Of a stretch of DNA of 64,000 nt, positions 39,743-48,484 are shown in pieces; positions within the stretch are counted from its first letter, which is position 1, and each line of letters opens with the position of its first letter. The notes beneath the pieces are model-generated. The model saw nothing but the letters and a program-made list of their open reading frames with translations, was not told where the DNA came from and searched no databases. Origin of the DNA: Thermus sp. LT1-2-5 (GTDB lineage Bacteria > Deinococcota > Deinococci > Deinococcales > Thermaceae); assembly GCF_040363165.1 (NCBI RefSeq), contig NZ_BSRG01000002.1, positions 1 through 64,000 on the forward strand, in the 5' to 3' direction. Position numbers and translations under genes: made by a program.

Positions 39743-41073
39743 TCAGCAGGGCTTCTCCGCCCCCTTCCGGGCGTAGTAGTACCAGTTCAGGAAGAGGTTC
39801 AGGGCGTAGAAGACCATGAGGCCGTAAAAGAAGGCGGTGAAGCCTCCCGTGGCCTTCTGGGTGTAAGCGGCGAGGGTGGAGAAGAGGAAAGGTCCGTAAG
39901 CGGCGATGGCTGCCGTCCAACCGAGCACCCCGCCCGCCTGCCTCGGGGGGAAGATCATGGGCATCTGCTTGAAGGTGCTGGCGTTGCCCACCCCGCTAAA
40001 GAAGAAGACCAGAAGCATGGCCAGCACAAAGAAGGGGAACTGCTCCAAGGACGTGGGCCGGGTGAAGAGGGTGACCAAAAGGGCCGAGAGGAAGATCCCC
40101 ATGGCGGACACCTGGGTTACCCTGGCCCCACCCAAGCGGTCGCTTACGGGGCCGGCCAACACCCGGGCCAAGGAACCCACCAGGGGACCAAGGAAGGCAT
40201 AGCGCAAGGGATCAGGGGCGCCATCAAACTTCCCGTAGACCTCCCGAATGAGCAAGGGGAAGATGGCGGAAAAGCCCGAGAAAGAGCCGAAGGTCATGAT
40301 GTAGAGGCTGGTCATGATCCAGGTGTGCTTGTCGCGGAAGATGTCAAACTGCTCACGGAAGTTGGCCCGCACCGGGACGCTCCGCAAAAAGGTCCAGGCG
40401 AGCCAGGCGCCCACCAGCACGAAGGGAATCCAGATAAACGTGGCGTTTTGCAGCCAGATGGGTTGGTTGACCCCGGGCTTAGGGGTAAAGGTCTGAGGGC
40501 CTCCCAGCAGGGAACCGAAGAGGGCGAAACCGATGATCCAAGGGGTTACGAACTGCACCACGGAAACCCCAAAGTTGCCGATTCCCGCTTGAAAGCCCAA
40601 GGCCGTTCCCTGAAGGCGTTTGGGGAAGAAGTAGCTGGTAGAGGGCATAAAGCCCGAGAAGTTCCCCCCACCAATCCCCGCCAAGAAGGCGAGAAGAAGG
40701 AGCAACCCATACGGCGTATGGGGATTTTGCACGGCAATGCCCCACCCTAGGAGGGGGATCAGGAGGAGCAAGGTGGAAAAGGTGACCAGGTGCCGGGTGC
40801 CTAAAATTGGGGGCAGGAAGGTCCAAACGATGCGCAACGTCCCCCCGCCAGCCCCGGCATGGCGGTGAGCCAGAAGAGCTGGGTCGTGTCCAGGGAAAAG
40901 CCGGACTTGGGCAGGCGCACCACCAAGGAGCTCACCACATACCAGGTGATGAAGGAGAGGGTGAGGTTGAAGGTGGTGATCCAAAGGGTGCGCCAGGCCA
41001 AGGCGGGGTCCCGGCGCTTGGGATCCTCAGGATCCCACTCTTTAAGCCAGGTGCCTTTGAGGGTCTTGATCAT
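39743..41073 (-). pseudogene. narK: narK-type nitrate/nitrite transporter, frameshifted
   Basis: Major facilitator of the NarK/NarT family, start ATG 41073 after GGGAGG. The frame runs from MIKTLKGTWLKEWDPEDP to TAMPGLAGG, then must shift to continue TLRIVWTFLPPILGTRH and the remaining ten or so helices (SGFMPSTSYFFPKRLQGTALG). The break is at a run of six G on the coding strand (40841-40846), where seven would restore the frame. Full length would be about 442 residues. It could be a true mutation, slippage-dependent expression or an assembly error. No nar operon is seen nearby, and no motif-A box precedes it. Confidence 0.85.
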
Positions 41074-41194
41074 GGCCGGCCTCCCTTTACCTCAAAGGCG
41101 TGCCACAGATGTTTAGCCTCCTCTTGCAGAAGTTAGACCACCGTGAGGTGGGCTTACCTTACACACTCCACCCAGAATCATTCATCCTAGGGCT

Positions 41195-42000
41195 ATGGGC
41201 AAGCGCGGCTTTCCCCGACGAGAACCAAGCCCCAAGGAGGTCCTCACCCACTGCCTTCGCCTGGCCCAGAAGGTCGCCCCTCCCACCCCCAAGGGCCGAA
41301 GGGGCAGACCCTGGCGCTACGCCCACGCCCTCTACCTCGCCCTCCTTCCTGACCTCATGGAAGAACCCTTCCCCTCCCATCCATCCCTCGCCCGCTACGC
41401 CCTCCACCACCTGGACCCACGCCTCCTGGAGGATATGCAACCACTAGAGCCCACGGCAGGATTGCCAGACGAAGCGGACAAGGGGAAGAAGCTCAAGGTT
41501 ATCCCCCCGCGGGGGAAGTTCCAAGCCGCCTTGGAGGCGGTCTATCAAGGGGTAAAGCGCTTGGTGGAGATGGCTCGGGCCCACGACGCCCGCCCCAACC
41601 CCGTGGTGAAGGGGAGGTGGGAGCTCGTGGGGAAGGAGCCCTCCCTCTTCCCCGGCGAGAGGCGGGAGAACAAGGCGCGGCGCCTCATGAAGAAAGAGGA
41701 AGGGGAGGCCCTTGGGCGAGCGCATGGAGCTAAGCCCTCGCCCAAGGGTTGGCTCCCCCACCCATCGTCCCGCGGGCTTTGGAGGTTCCCCGGGCCACCG
41801 GGTACACCTACTGGAGGCGGGGGTGCGGGAGCACCCCGGGTACGGGCACCGCCGGGTAGACCGGGAGCTGGGGTGCCGAGGGGGGGTGATGAACCCCAAG
41901 CGGACCCGGTGGTCGCTTCGGGGCTTCTGGCTTTCCCTGAGCCGGGCTGGGCGAAAGCCCAAACCCAACCCCCTTTGGGGCGAGTTGGATCTGGGGTGCT
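41195..42000 (+). mobile_element. Degenerate insertion-sequence remnant(s)
   Basis: The frame from 41195 (GKRGFPRREPSPKEVLTHCL, KGRRGRPWRYAHALYLALL) looks like the N terminus of an IS transposase that loses its sense afterwards. In another frame at 41823-41960 the segment VREHPGYGHRRVDRELGCRG and MNPKRT matches the HTH_21 region of IS3-family OrfB proteins. No complete transposase, inverted repeats or target duplication could be recognised, so at least one and perhaps two decayed elements are present. The antisense strand supplies the tail of the cytochrome c gene at 41808. Confidence 0.55.
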
Positions 42001-42341
42001 GGGGGTGCCGTCCCGGCAGGGACCCCGCCTAGGCCCTTCAGGTACTGGGCTATGGCCCGTGCCTGTGCCTCGGATACCTGCGGCATGGGAGGCATGACCC
42101 CGTTGTAGGTGACGCCCCCCACCTCCAAGGGTCCAGAAATCCCTTGGCGCACCACCTGGACCACATGCGCTTCGTCCCAGGCCCTGGGGTTCCCGGCCAA
42201 AGGCGGGATCGCCCCAGGGAGGCCCTGGGCTTCGGCCCCGTGGCAGCCGGCGCAGAACTGGCCGTAAAGGGCCTTCCCCTCCTGGGCCAAGGCCGGGGCC
42301 AGGAGGAAGGCCAGGACCAGGGGATAGAGCCTTCGCTTCAT
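41808..42341 (-). CDS. Periplasmic c-type cytochrome with IS-derived C-terminal tail
   Basis: 177 residues from ATG 42341, preceded by GGAGGTGAG. Signal peptide (MKRRLYPLVLAFLLAPALAQ), heme site CAGCH (near residue 32) and a methionine ligand in GVMPPMPQVS (near 85) make a small class I cytochrome c that ends naturally near residue 110 (QYLKGLGGVPAG). The following 60 or so proline-rich residues are encoded by the antisense of the IS remnant and are probably not functional. It is divergent from dnrS and likely an electron carrier for nitrite or NO reduction. Confidence 0.85.
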   Translation of the reverse strand: MKRRLYPLVLAFLLAPALAQEGKALYGQFCAGCHGAEAQGLPGAIPPLAGNPRAWDEAHVVQVVRQGISGPLEVGGVTYNGVMPPMPQVSEAQARAIAQYLKGLGGVPAGTAPPAPQIQLAPKGVGFGLSPSPAQGKPEAPKRPPGPLGVHHPPSAPQLPVYPAVPVPGVLPHPRLQ

Positions 42342-42397
42342 CCTCACCTCCGGCCCTTAGTGTGGAGGTACCTCCTGGCGGCCACTTGCCAGGCCCG

Positions 42398-42409
42398 GGA
42401 CATCTGTCC
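42398..42409. promoter_or_regulatory. Motif B site between cytochrome c and dnrS
   Basis: GGACATCTGTCC, perfect 5-bp arms GGACA/TGTCC, followed by TAAG. It resembles the palindrome upstream of nirK. A TACCCT hexamer (42424-42429) ends 8 bp before the dnrS ATG and could be its -10. Confidence 0.5.
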
Positions 42410-42436
42410 TAAGAGAAGGGCCCTACCCTGAAGGCG

Positions 42437-44233
42437 ATGCGGCCCTTAGCCCGGCTCAGGCTCACCGCCGAAGGGTTGGCGGAAGTGCTGGAGGCGGATC
42501 CCTCCTTGGGCCTGGAAGGTCAAGGCGCCTGCGCTGGGCTGGTGCAGGGGCAAGATCCCTTCGGCCGCCCCTTGTGCGCCCGCTGCCCGGTGCAGCGGGA
42601 GCTGAAGCGGGGCGCTTACCGAGCCAGCACTCCCCTGCTCCTCAAAGGGAAGCGGCTTCGCTGCCAGGGCTACCGGGAAAACGGCGGGTACCTGGTGGAG
42701 CTCTACCCCGAGCGGGCTGAGCCCCCAGACCTGCTTCTGGAACTTTCCCGGCTCACCCAGCACCTCCTGCGCCACCCGGAAGCTTTCCCCGACGCCTTGG
42801 AAAGCTTCCTGGGTGTCTTGCGCCAGGGGCTGGGCATGGACGCCGCCGAACTCTTCCTCGCCGACCCCGAGGGGCACCACCTAATCCTCACCGCCTACGA
42901 AGGGCTTCACCGGGAAGCGTTTTTGGAGAAGCCCTGGTTTCACCTGGGCGAGGGGTACCCGGGCATCGTGGCCCTCCGTCGGGAGCCCCTCTTCACCCAC
43001 ACCCTGCAACAAGACCCCCGGTACCTGCGGCAAAAGGTGAAGCAGCTGGGCTACCAGACCTACATCTGCTACCCCCTGGAGCTTCCCCACGGCCTCATCG
43101 GCGTGCTCAACCTGGCGGCGCGGAACCCGGAACCGGACCACCAGGAGGCCCTCGAGGCCCTTTCCCGCATCGCCCCCCTTTTCGCCAGCACCCTCTACAC
43201 CCTCCTCACCCGCCTAGGGGAGGTGGGGCTTTTGGCCCTAGGGGAACGCCTTTACCGCGGGGAGGTTTCCGAGGCTCGGCACACCTTCCTCCAGGCCCTC
43301 AAACGCCTGGCCCAGGCCACCGGGGTAAGGCTGGTGACCCCCGGCGGGGAGCGGATGGAGCTGGGGCTTGTTCCCCCGTGCGCCATGCAGGACTGCCCCG
43401 CCTGGCGGGGAAAGGTGGTGGGTCTGAAAAATGGCCTTCCCCACTGCCCCGAAGCGGAAGGAAGGCCCAGGATCTGCCTGCCCCTTTGGGCCAAGGGGCA
43501 GGTGGTGGCCGTGGGCACCTTGTTCCACGCCCGTCCGCCCAAACCCCCCACCGGTCCCGCCGCCCCCGCCCTATGGTTCTCCCGGCTCGCCATCCCCCTC
43601 CTCTTTCCCCAAACCGAGGCGCAGGAGCTGGACCTCGAGGTCTACGCCCTGGGAGGCTTCCGCCTCCGCTTCCGGGGCAAGGAGCTCTCCCCCAAGGACT
43701 TTGGCCGCAGCGGGGCTTACCGCCTCTTAAAGTTCTTCTTGGCCAACAAGGACCGGGCCCTCTATGCGGACGACCTAGCCGAGACCTTCTTCCCCGAGTT
43801 GGAACCCGAGCGGGCCCGGCAAGAGGTTTACGCCCTTGTGTACCACCTGCGCAAGGCCCTGCCCGGCATCGTGGAGCGGGAAGGGGAGTACTACCGCCTG
43901 CGCCTCCCGGAGCGGCGCTTCCTGGACTTTGAGCGCTTTGAGGAGCTCATGCGCAGAGCAGACCTAGAGGAGGGGCTTTCCGCCTTCAAAACCCTTCGCC
44001 AGGCCCTGGAGCTTTACAAAGGCCCCCTCTTCGGCGACGACCCCTACGGGGAGTGGGCGGAGGCGGAACGGACCTACCTCCAGGAAAGGGCCCTTTCCGG
44101 CCTGCTACGCCTGGGGGATCTGGCCGAGGCCTTAGGCTACAGGGAAGTGGCCAAGGAGGCGTACGCCCGCGCTTTAAAGCTGGAGCCCTTCTTGCAGGAA
44201 GCCAAAAGGCGCCTCGAGGCCCTAAAGGGGTGA
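42437..44233 (+). CDS. dnrS: Denitrification regulator DnrS (GAF plus BTAD/SARP-type)
   Basis: 598 residues. An N-terminal region with three cysteines in ACAGLVQGQDPFGRPLCARCP precedes a GAF domain (about 110-255), a variable region with CAMQDC, and a C-terminal OmpR-like winged helix (about 390-480: LDLEVYALGGFRLRFRGKEL) plus a BTAD-type TPR domain (about 480-598). This matches DnrS, which together with DnrT controls nitrate and denitrification operons in Thermus thermophilus. dnrT follows after 3 bp. Cysteine clusters could bind a metal, but this is not shown. Confidence 0.88.
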   Translation: MRPLARLRLTAEGLAEVLEADPSLGLEGQGACAGLVQGQDPFGRPLCARCPVQRELKRGAYRASTPLLLKGKRLRCQGYRENGGYLVELYPERAEPPDLLLELSRLTQHLLRHPEAFPDALESFLGVLRQGLGMDAAELFLADPEGHHLILTAYEGLHREAFLEKPWFHLGEGYPGIVALRREPLFTHTLQQDPRYLRQKVKQLGYQTYICYPLELPHGLIGVLNLAARNPEPDHQEALEALSRIAPLFASTLYTLLTRLGEVGLLALGERLYRGEVSEARHTFLQALKRLAQATGVRLVTPGGERMELGLVPPCAMQDCPAWRGKVVGLKNGLPHCPEAEGRPRICLPLWAKGQVVAVGTLFHARPPKPPTGPAAPALWFSRLAIPLLFPQTEAQELDLEVYALGGFRLRFRGKELSPKDFGRSGAYRLLKFFLANKDRALYADDLAETFFPELEPERARQEVYALVYHLRKALPGIVEREGEYYRLRLPERRFLDFERFEELMRRADLEEGLSAFKTLRQALELYKGPLFGDDPYGEWAEAERTYLQERALSGLLRLGDLAEALGYREVAKEAYARALKLEPFLQEAKRRLEALKG

Positions 44234-44236
44234 AGT

Positions 44237-44890
44237 ATGGACCTGGCCCAAGTACCCCTCTTCCGCGAACTGGGCTCCAAGGACCTGGAGGCCCTGGCCC
44301 GGGAAGCTAGGCCTCGCTCGTTGCGAAGGGGCGAGGTGCTCTTTCTGGAGGGGGAGCCCGTCCGGGCCCTCTTCGTGGTGCGAAAGGGCCTCATCAAGGT
44401 CTACAAGCTAGACCCTGAGGGCCGGAAGCAGGTGGTCCTCCACGTGGAGGGGCCAGGCCGGGTCTTGGCCGAGGTGGCCCTCTTCTTGGAACGGCCCACC
44501 TACCCGGCCAGCGCCGAGGCCCTGGAGGAAAGCGAGGTTCTCTGCATCCCTAAAGAGACCTTCTACCGCCTGCTGGAGGAAAGACCCCCCCTGGCGCGGG
44601 CCCTGATACGCTACCTGGCCCGGCGGCAAGGCCAACTCCTCCACCTCCTGGATCGCCTGGTCTTCCACGAGGTGCGGGAGAGGCTTTGCGAGTTCCTACT
44701 GGGAAGGCTAAAGGAAGAAGGACAGGGCTTCCGCCTTCCCACCAACCCCGAGCTGGCTGCCCTTTTGGGCACCGTGCCCGAGGCGGTTTCCCGCAACCTG
44801 GGGGAGCTTTACCGACGGGGACTGATCCGGCTTTCCGGTCGAAGGGTGGAAATCCCCAACCCCAAGGCCTTAGAGGAGGAGATTTTGTGA
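44237..44890 (+). CDS. dnrT: Crp/Fnr-family regulator DnrT
   Basis: 217 residues: cyclic-nucleotide-binding-like N-terminal domain (about 1-120) and C-terminal winged helix (about 145-210). It has only two scattered cysteines, so no FNR-type 4Fe-4S cluster. The recognition helix reads VPEAVSRNLGEL; the E-x-x-S-R pattern is that of FNR, which contacts TTGAT half-sites, and fits the TGA-N6-TCA boxes in front of seven operons here. DnrT is the known transcriptional activator of Thermus denitrification genes. Confidence 0.9.
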   Translation: MDLAQVPLFRELGSKDLEALAREARPRSLRRGEVLFLEGEPVRALFVVRKGLIKVYKLDPEGRKQVVLHVEGPGRVLAEVALFLERPTYPASAEALEESEVLCIPKETFYRLLEERPPLARALIRYLARRQGQLLHLLDRLVFHEVRERLCEFLLGRLKEEGQGFRLPTNPELAALLGTVPEAVSRNLGELYRRGLIRLSGRRVEIPNPKALEEEIL

Positions 44891-44892
44891 GA

Positions 44893-44914
44893 ATGAGTAT
44901 CGCTTCTAACTCAT
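44893..44914. promoter_or_regulatory. Palindrome upstream of feoA
   Basis: ATGAGT and ACTCAT arms with a 10-bp spacer, 19 bp upstream of the feoA -35 box. It could be an operator of a metal regulator (Fur or DtxR type), but it does not match a standard box. Confidence 0.35.
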
Positions 44915-44932
44915 GTAATCCGAGCGGAATGG

Positions 44933-44961
44933 TTGACTTTTCCTCAAGCCCATCGTAGCCT
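44933..44961 (+). promoter_or_regulatory. feoA promoter
   Basis: TTGACT (44933-44938), 17 bp, TAGCCT (44956-44961), 20 bp before the feoA ATG, which has GGAGGTGCCCTG as ribosome site. Confidence 0.7.
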
Positions 44962-44981
44962 CAAAGGCAGGAGGTGCCCTG

Positions 44982-45209
44982 ATGTATCCCCTCTCCGCCC
45001 TCTCCCCTGGCCAACGCGCCCGCGTGCTCCAGGTGGCGCCTGATCGCCGCCGTCTCCTGGCTTTGGGCCTCCGCCCCGGCGCCACGGTGGAGGTCCTGCT
45101 CCAGGCACCCTTGGGCGACCCTATGGAGGTGCGGGCGGGGGAAGCCTTCTTGCTCCTAAGGAAGGAAGAGGCGCAAGCGGTAATGGTGGAGGCCCTGGAC
45201 GAGGCATGA
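44982..45209 (+). CDS. feoA: Ferrous iron transport protein A
   Basis: 75-residue SH3-like FeoA: MYPLSALSPGQRARVLQV, RRRLLALGLRPGATVEVL, then DPMEVRAGEAFLLLRKEEA. It is a cytosolic partner of FeoB. The stop overlaps the feoB start. Ferrous iron uptake suits the oxygen-limited state in which the adjacent denitrification genes work. Confidence 0.95.
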   Translation: MYPLSALSPGQRARVLQVAPDRRRLLALGLRPGATVEVLLQAPLGDPMEVRAGEAFLLLRKEEAQAVMVEALDEA

Positions 45210-47284
45210 GCTGCCCCCGGTGCGCACCCCAGACTCCCTTGGTCTTGAAGGCGGAGGAGCGCTGGGCCTTGGTGGGCAACCCCAACACCGGCAAGTCCTC
45301 CCTCATCAACGCCCTCGCCGGGGCGGGCCTCGAGGTGGGCAACTGGCCCGGCACCACCTTGGAACGCCTCTCGGCCCACCTGCCTTTAGGGCAAGCCCGG
45401 GTGGAACTGGTGGACCTGCCGGGCACCTATAGCCTCCTCCCCACCTCCCCGGAGGAAGCCCTCGTCCTAACGGAACTCCTACAAAACCCCCCGGACCGGA
45501 TCCTGAACGTGGTGGATGCGGGGAACCTGGAGCGGAACCTGGTCCTAACCCTGGAGCTCATGGAGCTCGGACTGCCCATGGCCTTGGTGGTGAACCTCCT
45601 GGACGAGGCGGAGGCCAAGGGGCTTCGGGTGGACCTGGAGGCCTTGGCCCAGGCCCTGGACCTGCCCGTGGCCGGGACCGTGGCCGCCCGGGGCGAGGTG
45701 GAAGGGGTTTTGCAGGCGGCCTTGGAGGCCAGGACGCCTACCCCCCCCGTGCGCTACCCCGCCCCCCTCGAGGCAGTCTTGGCCGCCCTGGAGCCCCTCT
45801 ACCCCAGCCGCGGGCTTGCCCTCCTCGCCCTTTTGGGGGAGGAGGTCCCCTTACCCGAACCCCTCCTGGCGGCCGCCCGGAAGGAGCGGGAAAAACTCCT
45901 CCTGGAAGGGCACGACCCCTACCTCTTGGCCTTGGAGGGGCGCTATCAGAAGGCCAAGGAGGTGTACGAAAAAGCGGTGGAGCGCCAAGGCACCCCCTCC
46001 TCCCTCACCGAGCGCCTGGACCGCTTGGTCCTCCATCCCCTTTTGGGGCTACCCCTTTTCCTCCTGTCCCTTTTCCTCGCCTTCCGTTTCACCTTTGCCC
46101 TATCGGGCCCCTGGGTGGACCTCATCGGCCAGGTGCAGGAGGTGCTCGCAGGGTGGGTGGCCGCCGCACCCCTGCCGCCTCTTTTCCGCTCCTTCTTGGC
46201 GGAGGGCGTGGTGGCGGGGGTGGGCACGGTCCTGGCCTTTACCCCGGTCCTCTTTCTCCTCTATCTGGCCCTGGCCTTTTTGGAAACCTCCGGGTTCCTA
46301 GCCCGCATGGCCTTCGTGGCCGACCGGGTCATGCAGTGGGCAGGCCTTCCCGGCAAGGCCTTCATCCCTTTGGTCTTGGGGTTTGGTTGCAACGTGCCCG
46401 CCGTGTACGCCACCCGGGCCCTCGCCCATCCCCTGGACCGCCTGCGGGTAGCCTTGGCCATCCCCTTCCTGGCCTGCGGGGCCCGACTTCCCGTCTTTAC
46501 CCTGTTCGCCTTTGTCTTCTTCCCCATGAATGCACCCTTGGTGGTTCTTGGGCTTTACCTTTTGGGCCTTCTGGTGGGCCTCGCCACCGCCTTGTTCCTG
46601 GGGCGCTTCCTGCGGGCCGGGCGGGGCGAGGGGGCCATGGAGCTTCCCCCCTACCGCTTCCCGCCCCTCAAGCTCCTCCTCCGCCTCTCCTTGGCCCGCA
46701 CGGGAAGCTTTGTGCGGGGGGCCGGGGGGCCCATTTTGGTGGCCGTCCTCCTCATCTGGGCCCTCCTTCATGTCCCCTTGGGGGCCACAAGCCCCTATGC
46801 CCTGCTGGCCCAAACCCTTACCCCCCTCTTTGCACCCTTGGGCGTGGGGGACTGGCGGCTCGTGGGCGCCCTAATCCCCGGCTTCGTGGCCAAGGAGGTG
46901 GTGGTGGGGGCTTTGGGGGTAAGCTTCCTGAGCGGGGAAGGCGTGGCGCCCCTGGGCCTCCTCGAGGGCCTCCGCACCCTCTCCCAAGCCCTCTTCCAGG
47001 CCCTTTGGGGCACCCTGCAGGGGCTATTTTCCCTCTTCGCCCCGGCCAGTGTTTCCTTGGCCCCTGAACCCACTCCCTTACAGACCGCCCTGAAGGAGGC
47101 CGTGGCCCCCATGGGGGCCCTGGCCTACCTGGTCTTCGTCCTCCTTTACACCCCTTGCGTGGCCACCCTGGCCGCCTTGCGCCAGGTGGTGGGGGCACGC
47201 TGGGCCACCTTCTCCGTGGCCTACCAGCTCCTTTTGGCCTACGCCCTGGCCTTCCTGGCCGGGCACCTTCCCTTCCGCCCATGA
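45206..47284 (+). CDS. feoB: Ferrous iron transporter B
   Basis: 692-residue Fe(II) permease with an N-terminal G domain (GNPNTGKSSLINAL near 28, VGNWPGTTLE, DLPGTYSLLP, VNLLD) and a C-terminal membrane part with two Gate domains and conserved cysteines (GFGCNVPAVYATRAL, FLACGARLPVF). Somewhat short for FeoB, which is usual for Thermus. It is coupled to both feoA and feoC by 4-bp overlaps. Confidence 0.96.
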   Translation: MSCPRCAPQTPLVLKAEERWALVGNPNTGKSSLINALAGAGLEVGNWPGTTLERLSAHLPLGQARVELVDLPGTYSLLPTSPEEALVLTELLQNPPDRILNVVDAGNLERNLVLTLELMELGLPMALVVNLLDEAEAKGLRVDLEALAQALDLPVAGTVAARGEVEGVLQAALEARTPTPPVRYPAPLEAVLAALEPLYPSRGLALLALLGEEVPLPEPLLAAARKEREKLLLEGHDPYLLALEGRYQKAKEVYEKAVERQGTPSSLTERLDRLVLHPLLGLPLFLLSLFLAFRFTFALSGPWVDLIGQVQEVLAGWVAAAPLPPLFRSFLAEGVVAGVGTVLAFTPVLFLLYLALAFLETSGFLARMAFVADRVMQWAGLPGKAFIPLVLGFGCNVPAVYATRALAHPLDRLRVALAIPFLACGARLPVFTLFAFVFFPMNAPLVVLGLYLLGLLVGLATALFLGRFLRAGRGEGAMELPPYRFPPLKLLLRLSLARTGSFVRGAGGPILVAVLLIWALLHVPLGATSPYALLAQTLTPLFAPLGVGDWRLVGALIPGFVAKEVVVGALGVSFLSGEGVAPLGLLEGLRTLSQALFQALWGTLQGLFSLFAPASVSLAPEPTPLQTALKEAVAPMGALAYLVFVLLYTPCVATLAALRQVVGARWATFSVAYQLLLAYALAFLAGHLPFRP

Positions 47285-47511
47285 CGCAAAAGGCCCTAGA
47301 CCTTCTCAAGACGCCCAAGACCCCCGCTGAGCTGGCGCAGGCGTTGGGGCTAACCCGGGAGGGAACCAAACTCCTTTTGCGCCAGTTGGCCCGCCGCGGC
47401 TACGCCAAGCCCCTGGGATGCGGCACCACCTGCGGGGCTTGCGCCTTCCGGGGGCTGTGCCAGCAACCGGAATCCACCCTTTGGTTAGCCCTTGACCCAG
47501 GTCATGGTTGA
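47281..47511 (+). CDS. feoC: FeoC-like winged-helix protein with Cys cluster
   Basis: 76 residues from ATG 47281 overlapping the feoB stop. An N-terminal winged helix (ALDLLKTPKTPAELAQALGL) is followed by four cysteines in LGCGTTCGACAFRGLC, the pattern of FeoC proteins that bind a 4Fe-4S cluster and act as accessory or sensor for FeoB. The last codons overlap the motif-A box of the next operon. Confidence 0.85.
   Translation: MTQKALDLLKTPKTPAELAQALGLTREGTKLLLRQLARRGYAKPLGCGTTCGACAFRGLCQQPESTLWLALDPGHG
47493..47504 (+). promoter_or_regulatory. Motif A site A3 (candidate DnrT box)
   Basis: TGACCCAGGTCA followed by TGG, inside the end of feoC. CAAACT occupies the -10 position, and the predicted start point is 2 nt before the ATG of the cupin gene at 47542, so the transcript would be almost leaderless. 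Confidence 0.65.
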
Positions 47512-47541
47512 GTCCACTAGTAGCGTCCAAACTTTAACCAA

Positions 47542-47907
47542 ATGGGTAGGCACACTTCCCAAACCCATATTTACCCCCAAGTGCTGAAGCTCGTTCGGTT
47601 CCGCCGAGAAGCGCCCGGCCTCGAGCCCTTAGCCCAGGGGGTTCATCTCCAAACTCGCCTCGTTTCCCTTCTCCCCGGACAGGTCTTTCCTTCACCACCC
47701 CTTGCTGGCGAGCTCGTATTCTTCGTCCTTCGGGGACAGGGCCAGCTGGAACTCAAGGGTACCGAGCACGCCCTTGGTCCTGGAAGCATGGCCTTCATTC
47801 CCAACCGATGTCCTTGCAAAATTCAGGCGGCAACCAAGATGGTCATTCTCCAGATCATAGGCCTACCTCACGCCCTAGATACCCCAACCAGTGGATATCC
47901 GGTTTAG
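47542..47907 (+). CDS. Cupin-domain protein
   Basis: 121 residues with a cupin beta-barrel pattern: LLPGQVFPSPPLAGELVFFVLRGQGQLEL and ALGPGSMAFIPNRCPCKIQA. The usual metal histidines are largely replaced, so a catalytic role is doubtful. Base composition is a little lower in GC than core genes. It precedes a cupin/hemerythrin-like gene by 10 bp and is the first gene of the unit driven by motif-A site A3. Confidence 0.75.
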   Translation: MGRHTSQTHIYPQVLKLVRFRREAPGLEPLAQGVHLQTRLVSLLPGQVFPSPPLAGELVFFVLRGQGQLELKGTEHALGPGSMAFIPNRCPCKIQAATKMVILQIIGLPHALDTPTSGYPV

Positions 47908-47917
47908 GAGAAACACT

Positions 47918-48484
47918 ATGGTAAAAGCCTTTTTAGGCAAAAGCCTGGCTCGTCCGGGCGGGCGAGTTGAGGTACTGGAAGTCGCTCCTGGGCAGGAAGT
48001 GGAAATCAAGGTCTTCCGGAGTGAGGATGCCTTGTTGGTGGGCCTCAAAGGCAATCTTCTTCTGCACTTCTGGCAAAGGAGGGGAGCCTTGTTACCTGGA
48101 GAGGTGGTTCGGCTGCGGCCGGGGCGCCTAACCCTTAGAAGCCCAGAGGGGGGGCGGGCTTTACTGGTAACCCTGGGCGTCTCCCCTGAACGCTTACGGA
48201 AAGACCATGCATACCTCTCTTCTCTTCTCGAGGACCTTCCCTCCCGGGAAGTCGCCGAGATTCTGGCCCAAAAGCTAGAAGCCCACATAGCGTTGGAAGA
48301 AGCGCTTTATTATCCCACCTTTAGCCCCGGGAAGCTGAAGGAAAGGTTGCTAGAGCACAGGATCTTGCGCGAACTCTTGGGTGAACTCCTCAAAACCCTT
48401 AAGGAGGGACGTTCTGCGAAACATGTGGTGGAACGGCTACGAACCGCCTTCCTGGCCCATGCAGAGGCTGAACTCGATGGGTAA
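47918..48484 (+). CDS. Cupin-like and hemerythrin-like fusion protein
   Basis: 188 residues from ATG 47918 after TTTAGGAGAAACACT. Residues 1-90 are a cupin-like barrel (RPGGRVEVLEVAPGQEVEIK, WQRRGALLPGEVV). Residues about 105-188 are a hemerythrin-like helical bundle with HIALEEALYYP, LLEHRILRELLGEL and a final FLAHAEAELDG, i.e. most of the di-iron ligand set, although the last motif ends early. It overlaps the convergent nrcN-like gene by 48 bp. Hemerythrin domains bind O2 or NO; a sensing or repair role next to denitrification genes is inferred. Confidence 0.72.
   Translation: MVKAFLGKSLARPGGRVEVLEVAPGQEVEIKVFRSEDALLVGLKGNLLLHFWQRRGALLPGEVVRLRPGRLTLRSPEGGRALLVTLGVSPERLRKDHAYLSSLLEDLPSREVAEILAQKLEAHIALEEALYYPTFSPGKLKERLLEHRILRELLGELLKTLKEGRSAKHVVERLRTAFLAHAEAELDG

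Noticed and set aside
41195-42097. Intact 300-residue protein gene
   Set aside because: Conserved transposase-like pieces lie in different frames, and the second half is low-complexity shadow of the cytochrome c gene; treated as an IS remnant.
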